From Anaeramoeba flamelloides (taxonomy: Eukaryota; Metamonada; Anaeramoebidae): a stretch of DNA of 64,000 bases. The DNA lies in assembly GCA_027625915.1 (NCBI GenBank), contig JANTQA010000036.1:7771001-7835000 (forward strand), written 5' to 3'. This document shows, piece by piece, positions 36,503-49,025 of this stretch. Each line of letters opens with the position of its first letter. The first letter of the stretch is position 1. The translations under genes and the position numbers were made by a program. Under the pieces are notes generated by a model that was not told the DNA's origin, ran no database searches, and saw only the letters and a list, made by a program, of their open reading frames with translations.

Positions 36503-39500
36503 TTAGAAACGTTTATAACGACCAAAATATTTTTTTTTGTTATTATAATCAAAACGGAAACTGTGAGCTCTCATTTTGGTCGAAAGGAGTCTTTCGTTCG
36601 AATCGAGATAGGAGTTTACTCTATTACCGTATTGAAGGACCAAATATCTAACCTTCGTTATTTTATTTGTTTCGCCATCAAAGATGATCAAGCCTTTTTT
36701 GGAGTTCAAGTGGGCTTGTATTTTATCATTAAGGATCATATTGGATACGATGTTTTTAACTTGCTTAATATCCATTTCGAATAATTGTACCAAATTTTGA
36801 ATTTCAATGTTGTTAAAGTAGTTGAAATAGGTTAATAGGTAGATTTTTAAGCTATCCTGCTTGATTTGCTTGTGTAAAATTTTCATGACGTTTTCAGATT
36901 TTGGGAAGAACTTCCAAACGTATAGGGAATCGATGATCTGGATACATTTTTTCCAATTGCCCTTTCTAAATTTGGTGACAGCTTTTAAAATTTTTGCTCT
37001 TAGATTGTCCTCCAATTTGGAATTGATTGATCGGTCCTTATTTTCCAAGATTCTCATGAATTTGGAGATTTTTTTGGTGTCGATGTCCTGAAAGGAGGCG
37101 ATTTTTTTGATTGGGATTTCGACCAACATGCCGGAAACGAGGTGGCACGATTCAATCAAATCAAGGTTGATGTGTAAATGCAATGGGTATGTCCTCTGTT
37201 CGTTGCTCTCCTTTTCCTTTTCAAGTTGGTTGTATTTGTATCTCTGTGTTGTCAGTCCCTGTGCGATTAACTCTCTTGTATAGGAGCCGTCATAAATTTC
37301 TGAGATACAGGAATAGGCTGGCCAATAATCTCCAATTCTAAATGCAGACATGCCAAGTTGGAGGACTGTCCTATTGAAGATGATTTGTGAATCAATGTCG
37401 TGCTTATGGATTGTTTCATGGATTTTGGACATTAAAAATAAATCTCTTGCCTTGTAAAACTTGTCATTAATCGCTAAAAAGGTGATCAAATACAATAATG
37501 ATCTTGACTTCAATTGGTTTGTTTCTTGGTTGATAATCTTGTTGGATAATTGCTGAATGACTTGGTATTTGTTTTCAAATTCCTCTTCCTTAACTCTTCG
37601 GTAATATAAATGCTCCAATTCAATAAATGCCGCATTGGACGCAGGCTTGATTTGGTTCACGGACAAATAATATTCGCTAATCTTTTGGGATAAGCTAATG
37701 ATTAAATCTTCTTCCTTTAATAAATTTAAATATTTTCTTGGTGTGGTTTCAAACCTTTTACCGTATAAGATAAATAATCCATTTAAAATTTCTAATGTTT
37801 CTAAGAGATTTCCGGTAATCACTTTTTTACTAAATTCTTTTGAGTTATCGTATGAATCTTTATATTGAATCTTTTTTTTTTGTTTCCCTTCCTTAATCAG
37901 TTCCACAATTTCTTGGGCTACCTTGCACCCCTTGATCCAAAAATTGATTTTGATTGCGCTTTTGCCGATTTCTAAAATGTTTTCTAATAAATTCATTAAA
38001 ATATCTAATTTTTGATCCATTCCTTTTGAAAAATTGACAAGTTTTGTTAATAATTCTACACCAACAATCTATTCGTAAATAGTTTTTTTTTTTTTTTTTT
38101 TTTTTTGTTATGAAAATTTTATGTTTAAGGAAAGTAAGAATTAAATACAAAAGGTAATTAAAATCTTTTGCTTTGAACAAAAAATTAAAAAGAAAAAAGA
38201 AAAATATAATTTTACCGTATTTTTTTTTAATGTAAGGATTTCATGTAATTTTTGATTAACTTGCGATTTGTTTTCAAGTAATGAATAATCTTCTTGCTTT
38301 AAATAATCTTTAGATTGTATCGAACTGACTTGAATTAATTTTTGAATCTTTCTTTCGTTTTGTTTTCGTTTTTTTTTATCTGTTTTGTTTGTTTCAGTGC
38401 TGGTTGTTTCGTCTGTTTTCTTTTTAAGCCATTTATTTATTTTTGGTGCTTCCTTTTCTTGTTCATTTTCTGGTTTTTCAGATTCCCCAGTAGTTTCTTT
38501 ATCATCTTCATCATCAGAAAATTTCAATTCGGTTTGTTTTTTTTCTGGATAGATATCAAGATCACTAGATTCTTCACTTGGTGTCTTATACCCAGACGAT
38601 TCATCATATTCTCCTTCTTCTCCAAAACTATCAGAATCATCACTACTTAAGATAACGAAATATCTACATCTATATTCTTCCTCTTCCTCTTCATATTCTT
38701 CTTCATACTCTTCTTCATACTCTTCCTCTTTTTGTGGTTTTTCTTCTTCTTGTTTTTCTTCTGGTTGTTTTTTTAAATATTTTGATCTTTTACTTTGGGT
38801 TTGTTCTTGTGTATTTGATTGTTTTTTTTTTTCTTCTTCAGAATCTTCTTCAGAATCTTCCATTTCTTCTTCTTCATCCCGTGGGTTGTCCTCTAACCAT
38901 TCATTAATTTGTGGTAAATATGCTATATAGTTTTTTTTTGAGCAAGAAGGTTAATTAAAAAATAAATAAAAATTAATGTTTGGGCTGTTTTAAAATTTGA
39001 AATTACTAATCAAGTTCTTTTGAAGCCATGTGACAAAAAGGTTTTTTGAATATAGTTTTAATAAGTTCTTTTCAAGTTTGTAAACTGTTTTAAAAGAGAC
39101 TTTTTGAAAACTCTTTAGTCACAGTTTTTTAAAGTCATTAAAGATGGTTTTTTTTTTTCATTTTCAAAGAATTCTTTTTTATTGTGATTTATTAATGAAC
39201 AATATTCTTCTTCAGAAAATTAATATCTTGATTTCATTTACAACATAACAAAATTGTTTATATCACTAGAATCCTTCACAAATATATCTTTTATTTTGAT
39301 AAAATATTAGAATTTTAAATCTTTCTCTTTTATTTTAAAGGTTTTTAAAAATGGTTCTAAATTTGTAAATCACCAGGTAGTATCAGTATTTATTTAAAAT
39401 TTATTTTCAATTTTTGTTAATTTTATTATTATTTGTACCTATTATTGCACTCAAGTTTGATCATTTTTATGTTTTGTTAACAAGTTTTGAAATTTAAAAA

Positions 39501-40945
39501 AGGTATTTTTTGGAAGCACAATTGGAATAAGAAAGACTTTTTTTTGTCTTGTAGTTATAGATTTAGTGGTGATTTTGTTTCCTTAAAAGATAAAGTAAAA
39601 AAAAAATAGTATAAATTTCAAATTTTGTTAGATTATCGTAGTGGAAAAAAAGTGAAATAGGTAAAAAAAAGCGAAACATATTTTTTTAATTAATAACTTT
39701 AAGATAATCACAAAAATGACAGAAAATCTATAAATGAAAAAGTAATTTCAATTATCAGAAGAAACAAATTAACTTGAAAGAACAATTCTTCATTTTGCCA
39801 ATCAATTAAGTCAATAAAAACAAAAAAAATATCTCCTTTTAGATTGAGATCCTAGAAAGTAAATTGCATTGATCTTAAAAATAGTTTACGTTTTTCAAAA
39901 AATATTTAAAAGCAAATTAGTCAAGCAAAAAAATAAAAAATAGAGACATTTTAAAAGAAGTGGTGTTAAAAACACTTTAACCAGAGTTTGAAAAATACTT
40001 TTATTTCAGTTTGTTAACTATTCCACAAATACTTTATCAAAAAGTTTTTATCACACTATTTGAAGATACTTTATTATCTTTTTTTTTAAATGATTTTGTG
40101 CTTTTATCCGCACCATTAATTAAATGAAAGAAATTAATACATACTAAAATCTAATTTGGGTGGTTTGCATAGATGGGATCTTTGCGGTTTGAGAAATAAT
40201 TTTGAAAAAAGAAAGTGTTTTTTTTATAAAGAAATTATGATAACGTGTTAATTTACTTTTCAAAATAATCACCTTTGTGAAAGGTACTGTTTGTTCGGTT
40301 TTCAAAGTAGACCTTTTTCAGTGTGAAATGAGTAATTTTACTTTTGATGAAAAAAATAAAATTTTTTTTTTTTTTTTTTTTCAAAAGAAGAACTCACGTC
40401 GACAAAAATTGAACAAAAAACAGATACATTTTTATTGTTTTTTTTCTTTTTTTTGTTCATAAAGCACATTCTTTTTTTTTTTTTTTTTTTAATTTTTTTT
40501 TTGTGAAAATTATTTCAAAAAAAGCAAAAATAAAAAACAAAAAAAACAATTTTAAAAAAAAGATCCAAAATGTAAGAAGAAAAGAATTACGTTTTAACCA
40601 TTTGTCCATCCTATTTTTAATTTGGTTATAGTTTTTTTTATCATGAACTTTAATTTTTTTTTCTTGTACATCCTCGACAGATCGTTTCAGTTTACCAATA
40701 GCAGCAATGAAATGGATTGGTGGTTTTTTCTTTCTTTTAGCAATTTTCTCAAATCTTCCTACAGATTTAAAGACTTGTTGGTACAATTGGGGGATTTTTT
40801 GCCAATTATTACGTTTACAAGCCTTTGCAAGAAGTTCACTATTTTCTTTTAATTCCTCAAATTTTTTTTCAAAAGGTGTTTGTTTCTTTTTAGTGACCTT
40901 TTTTTCTTCAACTTTTTGTACATTTGATTTTAAGAACCTACTCAT
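36503..40945 (-). CDS. EIF3C: Translation initiation factor eIF3 subunit c (NIP1), 3 exons
   Basis: Join 40591-40945, 38216-38922, 36503-38068 (875 residues; human 913, yeast 812). It starts MSRFLKSN, echoing MSRF in animal eIF3c. Exon 1 carries the N-terminal helical region (FEKKFEELKENSELLAKACK), which in the family binds eIF1 and eIF5. Exon 2 encodes an acidic stretch (EEYEEEYEEE, SSDDSDSFGEEGEYDESSG) typical of the family. Its end joins exon 3 in phase as KLHEILTLKKNT-IVGVELLTKL, matching the family's KLLEIL...TEHVEQLTKL region. Exon 3 has ESCHLVSGMLVEIP and a C-terminal PCI/winged-helix domain at about 690-830 (LLTYFNYFNNIEIQNLVQLF, then IVSNMILNDKIQAHL). It is a core scaffold of eIF3 on the 40S subunit. 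Introns are about 1.67 kb and 147 bp; donors are GTAATT and GTAAAA. Confidence 0.93.
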
Positions 40946-41180
40946 TTTTAATAAAGAATAAGAGAATTTTTTAAGAATAAAAAAAATTTATTTCAAAAAA
41001 CAAAAAAATGTTTTAAATCTTTCAATGGATTTTAGTCAAGAGTTTTGAAGAGGATTATTTTTCATGATGAGATTGGAATTTGATTAATAGTTCAAACTTT
41101 GTAATCTAGTAATTGACAATTATTAGGTTTTTAATTTCCAAATAAAACTAATTCTTTTTCCTTTCTTTTTCAAAACAATC

Positions 41181-41521
41181 CTATCTCGTTACTCTTCCAG
41201 TTGTTCCTTTAAAAGACAAAACATGTGTAATAGGTAGTTAAGTTGGGATATTACAATATCAATTTAACTTTTTCAAGAAATACAGTAATCCACTACCAGA
41301 AAACTTTTTAACTGATCCAACAGAAATAATCTAGATAAAAAAAGGAAAATAACATTCTCAAAAGTGTTTAACCTACTTTACTATGCTTTTTTATCCACAA
41401 AAAATAATTTACCCTTGAGTTTTATTTTTCAAAAGACATACAAATCGAATAACCGATAAAAAAATAAATGATGTACCTCTTTTGTTTCTTCATTTTGAAC
41501 TGAGAAATCAAAATACCCCAT
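41181..41521 (-). CDS. Possible tiny split gene, 34 residues, 3 exons (weak)
   Basis: Phase-compatible join 41477-41521, 41297-41330, 41181-41206, with donors GTACAT and GTAGTG and T-rich acceptors. It would encode MGYFDFSVQNEETKE, then IISVGSVKKFSG, then TTGRVTR. The composition is less A/T-biased than the surroundings, but I recognise no family, and short chance joins are common at this base composition. It lies just upstream of eIF3c on the same strand and could be an eIF3c leader. Confidence 0.18.
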
Positions 41522-42728
41522 TGTGGTTTTCACAAACCCTTTTATTGATCAGTATTGAAAATCTTTTAACCTTTTTTTAGATAGAATAATTTTGTAAAAC
41601 TGATGAATAACTTTGCTTTTATTTGCATAACAAAGGAGATAAAATATCTGTTGATTATATCATTTTTTTATTTCTAAAATAATTCCTTTGATCTCAGATT
41701 CTCAGTTTATCTGACCCAACAGAGAACAATATACCCTAAAAAAGAGACCAAAAAATAAATATATATCAGAAATTCAAATGTATTTCTTTGAAACTCTTTA
41801 TTTGTTTAATCAAAAAAGTGAATAATGAATAGAAAATTGTTACCCGTTTATTATTCAAAAACCAGCATTTGATTTTTTTTTTAGCATCAAACTTTGTTAA
41901 TTTAATTACACATACAAAAGTTATCCAATTGAAATATTCCAAATGGGGCGAGATGTGTGCTTGAATGGTTGAAAGATCTTAGGAAATATACTCAAGTCAA
42001 AATTACCAGGATGGGCTATCTAAACTATTTTGCAAATTAAAAGTGTGTTTCTTTTTTCAAGAAATTTTATGAATTAAAGGATCTAAGAAAGGAAAAATAA
42101 ATAAAAATTAAGGAAACATGATATCTATTTGATTAAGTTCTATTATTAAAATGAAAGATCAACAAGTAAAATTATTTAAAAAAAACCTTAAAAATTGAAA
42201 GAACAATAATAATTATTAGATTTAATCATTTATAAAATGTGAAAACTTTTTTTTTATTAAAGATACGAATAAATTCTAAGAAATATCTGAGTAGTTTTTA
42301 CTTCATTTTCCATTCTATAACTTTTTTTACATAAGTTTTCAATAAAGTATTCTATTTGTTTAAATGTGAATAAACTTTGTAAAATTAGTTTGGCTTTTAA
42401 AAGAATCTTTCTCTTGAGTTGTTTTATTAGCTGAGTTTATTTGATTACAGAAAATGGAAAGTGAACTAAAAATTTTATAAAAAAACATTTGAAACTCACA
42501 GTATTATTCGAATTAAAACCTTTTGAAATTTTTATGTTTTAATAAAGTGAAATCTCAGCCTTTAAATGTGACACAGATTTTGGGGTATGAAATAAAGCAC
42601 TTTTTTAAAAAAAAGTTTTGACTTTATTAAAACACAAAACTTTCAAAAAGTTTTAATTCTGGCAAAATCATAAAAAATAAAAATTAACTCTCTTTTTTAA
42701 AATTAGTGTAATAGGAATGGATTTTATT
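41522..42728. other. Intergenic, no gene seen
   Basis: AT-rich sequence 3' of the 42729-43988 gene. No supported frame, and no repeat matched elsewhere. Confidence 0.45.
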
Positions 42729-43988
42729 TTATTTCTGTCCAGTATTTTGGCCATTTTTTATTTCCTCTTCAATGATATTAATAACATTAACATTGACATA
42801 CTTTCTTTCAATTTTTAATAATCGAAGTAAAACATCACTATTTGTTGTTTTTAATAAAAATTGCTGGGTATAAAAAAGATAGTAGTAATCCTTTTGGGCA
42901 TTTTTTAATAAATTACTGGAGGTCATTAATTGTTTAGTTAATTTCATTGTCCATTCGTTAATAATAGATCTAATAATAATTGGTTGTTCTTTCTTATTAA
43001 TTATTTGCTTTGCCCATTTTAAAGAAAACTGATTCATTTTTAAATTCTTTTTTCTTGTTTGTTGGTTGGATAATAAATCTTTTTCTTTTTCTTTTTCTTT
43101 TTCTTCGTCTTCAAAAGAGATCAAGTCAATTTTTTCATTTTCAAAACATTCAAAAAGGATACTTTGTTTTTGATCAATAATTAATGAAATTGGGTTATCT
43201 TTCTTCAGATCTAAACTGGATTTTTGTGCTTGTACAACATCGAGCAAGTCTCTGAATTTATTAAAATCATTTACAAATTGTTCTTCACCATTAACTTCAA
43301 TTTTGTTCCCAATAATTGAATGGTAAATAAATGTCGCCAAATAGTTTAATAAGGCATCTTTATTGTTTATAGAAGACATGAAATTTAAACACCGTACAGG
43401 CCAATTGATTGTCTTTGTTAAAGCAGTTAGAAAATTTTCAAGTTCGGACAGTTTGCTACTCTTTTTATAAAAGGATGAGAATCTTGAGAATTGCTCTTCC
43501 AATTCGTTTCTGAGCAAATCATAACCCAGATTATCAAAACTAACACCAGAGTTCTGAGTTAAAGTATAGCAAATTAAAATTCCTTCCATTTGAAATTGCT
43601 CTATTTTAATTTTTTCTTTTTCTTTTTTGATTTCTTCATCTTTTATGCTTTCTTTTTCTTTTTCATTTTCATTTTCATTTTCATTTTCATTTTCGTTTTC
43701 CTTTTCTTTTAATCGATCCTTTTTCTCGTTATTTGATTGAAATTTCTTTAAAAGAGGTGGGAAATATCTTAAATAGCATAAGTGACCAGAAACATTTTCA
43801 GTGGAACAAAATCCCTCGTGAAAATAATTTGTTTCTAATCTTGAAATAATAAATTCCTTGATTGGATTTATAATTTCTTGATCGAGGCTCGAGATTAATG
43901 GAATGATTTTGCTTGGAGTGATGGGTTTATTGCTGTTATTATTTGAAGACTTTTTTGGTCCTTGTAAAACTTCGTATAATGCATACAT
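42729..43988 (-). CDS. Hypothetical protein with charged low-complexity inserts
   Basis: 419 residues from the ATG at 43988. The same frame stays open 15 codons upstream without a better ATG, so a 5' exon may be missing (a possible acceptor is the AG just before 44018). The predicted fold is mostly helical. Two charged inserts, KEKENENENENENENEKEK (about residues 95-115) and DEEKEKEKEKD, split the sequence. The N-terminal part (YALYEVLQGP, EIINPIKEFIISR, LRYFPPLL, MEGILICYTL) faintly follows the pattern of hyccin/FAM126, a subunit of the plasma-membrane PI4KA complex, but the C-terminal half does not. I do not assign a function. It is transcribed divergently from MAT1 across a 600-bp gap. Confidence 0.75.
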   Translation of the reverse strand: MYALYEVLQGPKKSSNNNSNKPITPSKIIPLISSLDQEIINPIKEFIISRLETNYFHEGFCSTENVSGHLCYLRYFPPLLKKFQSNNEKKDRLKEKENENENENENENEKEKESIKDEEIKKEKEKIKIEQFQMEGILICYTLTQNSGVSFDNLGYDLLRNELEEQFSRFSSFYKKSSKLSELENFLTALTKTINWPVRCLNFMSSINNKDALLNYLATFIYHSIIGNKIEVNGEEQFVNDFNKFRDLLDVVQAQKSSLDLKKDNPISLIIDQKQSILFECFENEKIDLISFEDEEKEKEKEKDLLSNQQTRKKNLKMNQFSLKWAKQIINKKEQPIIIRSIINEWTMKLTKQLMTSSNLLKNAQKDYYYLFYTQQFLLKTTNSDVLLRLLKIERKYVNVNVINIIEEEIKNGQNTGQK

Positions 43989-44585
43989 TAATTTTAAAAA
44001 CAAGTCAGTTTTTAGAAAACTTCAAAATAAAAAAAATAAAATAAAGGTCTTGGGAATATTTTTACTCTCTTTCTCAAAAAAAATTCAATAATCATACAAT
44101 TGAAATTAATATCACTAAAGGTATGTTTTTTCATAATATAAACTATGAGATAATTCAGTATTAGTCAAATTTGTTGGTCAATTGAACTTACCCAATAAAA
44201 TTTATTTATTTACTGGATTACTAAAAAGATGTAAAGTCTTTTGGTCATTATTACAACCAAAATCACAATAAAAAAGAAATATTGATATTTGCCAATCAGC
44301 TTATGAGATACTTTGGTTGTATTTTTTACAAGAGCTGTTCCAAACTATAATCTAAAATTATGGTTTTTCTTTTGTTCAAAATAATAAATTATTAAATGTT
44401 TTCTTTTAATATGAAATATAACATACACTTGTCCCCAATTTTATAAACAATTACCAATTGAAAGTAACTAATACTTTGAAAAATCTTACTTTTGATGGAA
44501 ATAAAATAGATTTTTTAAAATGTTCATCAATTCAAAATCCTAAAGTGTAAAAATCATTTTTTTTTTTTTTGCTTTTGTTTGGAAT
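43989..44585. promoter_or_regulatory. Shared upstream region of two divergent genes
   Basis: The 597 bp between the start of the minus-strand 42729-43988 gene and MAT1 must contain both promoters. I see no RING-encoding exon in it on either strand, which matters for the MAT1 call. Confidence 0.4.
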
Positions 44586-45149
44586 ATGGATAGCGAAACA
44601 AAAATTCGAAGAGACATCAATGCAATAATGAATTTGCAAAGAAACGATTTTGAGACTCTTCGTGAATATAATGATTTTCTAGAAAAAAAGGAAGACTTAA
44701 TTTATCAACGTGTCCAAAAAATTGATGAAGAGAAAATCAAAGAATATTTAGACAACTTCCAAAGAAAGAATTACGATAAAATTATTTTAAATAGACAACA
44801 ATTAGAATCAAAATTACAAAAGGAAAAAGAAAATTTCAAACGAGAACAACTGCGGAGAATGAACAGTATCAAACAGTTTCGTCAGAAAGAAAACGAAAGA
44901 CTCATGCAAAAAAAAAGAATGGAAACTGAGGAAGTTGAAAAATTTGTTTTAGGTGACAAAGCAGCTTCGAATCGATCTTCTGAACGATCAAAAAAGAAAG
45001 CAAAAACAGAGAAATCTGAACAGTCCCTCAAATTAGGTATCAACAATAATGGGGCTAATTCAGTGAAACGTCAAGTATCTAGTTATGCAAGTCAAGTATA
45101 CGCAATGTTCCCACCTCTTCAACTGAATATTAATCCACAAAAAGTGTAA
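44586..45149 (+). CDS. MNAT1: CDK-activating kinase assembly factor MAT1, RING-less form
   Basis: 187 residues. The conserved MAT1 core is clear: [20 protein letters not shown] then [16 protein letters not shown] (human [34 protein letters not shown]). A long coiled coil follows (residues 35-120), then [15 protein letters not shown] near the C-terminus, which resembles EALYEYQPLQI. MAT1 bridges CDK7 and cyclin H and tethers CAK to TFIIH. The N-terminal C3HC4 RING present in most MAT1 proteins is absent: the frame opens at the ATG at 44586, and no Cys/His-rich coding sequence lies in the preceding 600 bp. The C-terminus is also short; GTGTAA at the stop could be a donor to a missed exon. A distant 5' exon remains possible. 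Confidence 0.85.
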   Translation: [187 protein letters not shown]

Positions 45150-45652
45150 ATAATGCCTTTTCTTTTCTTTTTCTGTTTTTTTTTTTCTTTTCTTTTCTCT
45201 TTTTGTGATTTTTTTTTCTTGGATTTTTGGTTCTTTTTTTCTATTTCTTGATTTTGAAACAAAACCAAGACTTACCTTTTGTGTAGACTTGAAATGATTT
45301 ACTCTCAAAAAAAACTGATCCAAGTTTCAGATTTTATGATTACTCTTTGTTCTGAAATAAAGGTAACAAAATTATCATTCAGCTTTCCCAAATTAAAGTT
45401 TTTAAATCATCAGAGAAATTTGGAACTTTTTATTTCTTAAAGAAACTTAAATTATTCTTTCTCTTGCTTTAGAATTGGGGCCTTTGATGATTTATTTTAA
45501 ATCTTGGGTTATGAAAGTTTTTTTTGGAAAGCTGAATGAAAATTTTGATCTTTTTATTTTACAATTAACAGTATATTTCACTATGAGAGGGACTATCTGC
45601 TGCTATTTTAAAAATTAAATAAAATTTCATCGAATTATCTTTTTTTTCATTA
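45150..45652. other. 3' flank of MAT1, no further exon recognised
   Basis: A T-rich stretch and then ordinary AT-rich sequence. I searched it for the missing MAT1 C-terminus and saw nothing convincing. Confidence 0.4.
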
Positions 45653-45850
45653 AAGTCAGTTTCACTTTTAAGGTACAAACTTTCAACGAAAATTAAGTCA
45701 CAAAAAAAATCTCAAATAAAAGTACATTTTTAGGAATTTTTTTTTTTCACAAATTATTTTTACTTGAATATGAATTTTGGAACTTAATTTGAGATTTTTT
45801 TTGTGCCTTAAATTTCGTTTAAAGTTTGTGTCTTAAGAGTAGAACTCACT
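45653..45850. mobile_element. MITE M1, copy 2 (~198 bp, diverged)
   Basis: Shares GTCAGTTTCACTTTTAAGG, ACAAACTTTCAACGAAA and the inverted TTAAATTTCGTTTAAAGTTT with 5931-6127. The TA flanks and terminal CAGT are eroded, so it is older than copy 1. Confidence 0.75.
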
Positions 45851-46684
45851 ATTTTGAAATCTGAATTTCGTTCACGATTCTTCATACACCCAAAATAAAC
45901 CAACACACGCCATGGAAAAGTGACCAAACAAATAAAAATCGATCTCAAATTTCAATCTGTTTCATTGAAAACTCTATTTGTAAAAGAAAAATAAGGAAAA
46001 TGAAGTGAAACTATTTTCTCTTTTATTATTCAAATAATGGTAAGGTGTTTACTGAAAAAAATGTAAAGTTTAATTAATCTTGTTTTATTGTATTTCTAAA
46101 ATCTCGCAAGCTAATGTTTATACTTTCAAATTTCTAATGAGTTAAGTATTAATTTTAATCAAATAACCTTTCTGCATTAATTATTAAACAACTTTAGTTA
46201 CTGCTTTCATATTTTTTAAGTACTATCCAATTTTTATGTTCTATGGATATTGGAATGCAATATATTATCCAATAAAAATGGTTTAAAAGCTCTTTAATTA
46301 AATCAAAGTCAAAATATTACACATTTTAGGATTTTTTATGAAAATTAATATTTGTTGAACAAAAAGCTTTTCTAAATTCCCAAACAAAATAGAAAAATTT
46401 AAAAACTATTTTTTTTACCCATTCGAAAAAGGTACCACTACCCAAAAGATTTTCAAGTATATTTATACTCTCACCCTAAAATCTATATTATTTGAAAGGA
46501 AATTGGATGACCCTTTCAGAATGAAATTTTGATTTTGGAACCTTTCCAAGGTAAATTTCAAATTTGGATAGTAGAAAATGGTTTTACACAAATGACCAAA
46601 ATTTTGGAAACAAACCAAAATTTGAAATTTTAATGAGATCTATTGGCTCAACATTCTTAAAAGTTAATAAATATGTTGTTAGTC

Positions 46685-49025
46685 ATGGAAGCAATACCAA
46701 CCGATCATAGCATGTATATAACGATTAAGGGACCTATCCTTCCCAGAGATTTTAAAAAACTTGTGTTAGGTCTTTATTTGAAGAAATTCATACTGATAGG
46801 ATATGATTTAAACTTAACCTAAAATAGATTAATTTTTGAGAATAATAAGTCATTTCCAAAAAAAATGGGATTATTTTTTTTTATATTTCAAATAATATAC
46901 TTTTTGCTAGTATTTCTATTCGTAAATAAGTAGTATAAAATTAAGAGGAATAGTATCACTAATTGAATCAGTACCCATTGAATTTATTTCAAAAGATGTT
47001 AATTAAAGCATTTTCAAAAAATGAAAAAAACAAAATTAAACACTTTTTTTTTTTACAAAACAATACACATATAATTTCAATAAAAAAACAGTCAATATGA
47101 TAAAAATAGAAACGATTTTTTAAATAATAAAATGTCTTTTTTAAGTTTTCCCCTTCTTTTGAAAATTCTATCAAGATTAAACCCCTTTTATGAAAAAAAT
47201 ATTTTTATAAAAAAAAAGAAAAAAATAGCTACAAATTTCACACTAAAAAATATCATCTTAAATTGTGATCAGAAACTCTGATATCTTTCAGAAAAGTAAG
47301 GTCTTATCAATAAACAAATTAAATTATTATGAAGAATCAATTGATACCGAATCACAACTTTGTATAAACAAATAATTTTACGAGAGTTGAGTTTAATAAA
47401 TATGTTTAATTTATCTTTTACTAATCATTTTGAAAATTCATTTTAATCTTCACATATTAGTTTTATTTATGTTTTTTATTTTTTTTTTTGAAAAGAACAA
47501 GAAACTTAATCATAATATTGATTTTTTTTCAAAATAATTATTAACACTAATTCTTTACAATTTTTTTTGAAAATATTTTTTTTCTATCGATCACAAAAAT
47601 TATCAAAGCTACTTGAAGTGCTAATAAATAATTTAGACTAGAAATCTAAAAACATATAAATTTTTTTTTTTTTTTGTTATTTCTCCAGCCATCACGAATA
47701 TTCAGTTATCTTCAAATAATCTGATAATGATTTACTTAAACTCCTCTATAGTTTAGAGATTTATATTATTTTATTATAAAATTCCAACAATTCTTGCAAA
47801 ATAAAAAAAAACAATATTAAAAAACGTTAGTTCATCTATCAGTAAATTTCCATAAATCCAAAATTTAAAATTAAAAAATAAAAATTGAAAGATGAATTGT
47901 GTCTATTTTCATGATCAAAAGGAAATAATTATACTTTTTATTTTATTTTTTATTGTTATTTAAGGGAGGAGTTATTAACACCTCTTGTTTGTCTTTAGAT
48001 TTTTTTTAATTTCTAAAATTAAAAAAAACCTAGGCACTTTACGACACTTTCCGTTTCCTAAATGTTTATTTAGGAATTTTATTAAAGACTCAAAAATAAG
48101 TTTATTACACACTAGGGATAATAAACATGTTGAATCTTTTTTTTTTTGTAATAATATTAGAAATATTATTATTTTTTAATATATTAGATATATTAATTTT
48201 TTTTACTTCAGATATCCAGATTTTGAAATTATTTTCATAGGCTGGGCAATCATTAGGTTTTCCAGAATTCAAAAGAATAGAGAAAAATCAAAGATTTTAC
48301 TCTATTCTTTTACATTCTGGAAAACTGCCATTAGCTTTTTTTTAATTTGAGAAATAAAAAGAAAATTTAAAGAATTATTTTTTATTTCTAAAATTAAAAA
48401 AAAGCGCCGTTAGGTTTTCCATGATTTAAAAGAATTGAGTTAAATCAAATATTTTACTCAATTATTTTGAATTCTGGAAAACCTGGGCACTTGACGGCAC
48501 TCTACGGCACTTGACGACACGATCACATAGAAAATGGTCTAAATCTTCGGAAAAATTATACTTTTAATATCTCAACTTTGAATGTTAGAACCAAGTTAAA
48601 AAATTTTGTAATTTATTTTATCACATATAAATTTGCAAAGAAAAAGAAAAAAACCAGAGATTTTTATAAAAAATATATCTCTATTTTTATTATTATAATA
48701 TAATACTCGAACTTTCAATTAAAAAAGAAAATGATAATGGTCTCCAATTTAAAACAAAATATAAAAACTAATTTTCAAAATAATTAATCTATTACAATTT
48801 TAAATATCTACAAAATGATATAAATTTTGTATATAATTCAAAAATTATTATTTTTCAACCTTTAATCTTCTTTTCTTTCTTTTTTAACTTTAATAAAAAT
48901 ATAGGCAACAAGTATATATGAATACGAATGCAAGTGCTAAAGCAGACATACCATCTGGGTTTACCAAAAAACTAATTGCTCAAAGGGGAAAACAAGAATT
49001 TTTTCAATCATTATTTTTTGATTAA
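46685..49025 (+). CDS. Candidate small protein, 66 residues, 2 exons
   Basis: Proposed join 46685-46764 and 48905-49025, with donor GTTAGG and acceptor AATATAG in compatible phase. The protein starts MEAIPTDHSMYITIKGPILP. Exon 2 reads NTNASAKADIPSGFTKKLIA, then QRGKQEFFQSLFFD and TAA. The Ala, Gly, Pro and Asp content is much richer than random frames here, which supports coding. I recognise no family. The 2.1 kb intron would carry family K hairpins (48005-48525), the pattern seen in the confirmed genes. Each exon alone is more credible than the join. Confidence 0.42.
48005..48525. repeat. Hairpin-array repeat family K, third large copy
   Basis: It has at least three hairpins: TTAGGTTTTCCAGAATTCAA with its partner, a TTAGCTTTTTTTTAATTT pair, and TTAGGTTTTCCATGATTT with its partner. 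The linkers include GACGGCACTCTACGGCAC and CTTGACGACAC. Confidence 0.8.

Noticed and set aside
38342-38650. 102-codon plus-strand frame rich in Phe
   Set aside because: It is the antisense shadow of the acidic exon of eIF3c.
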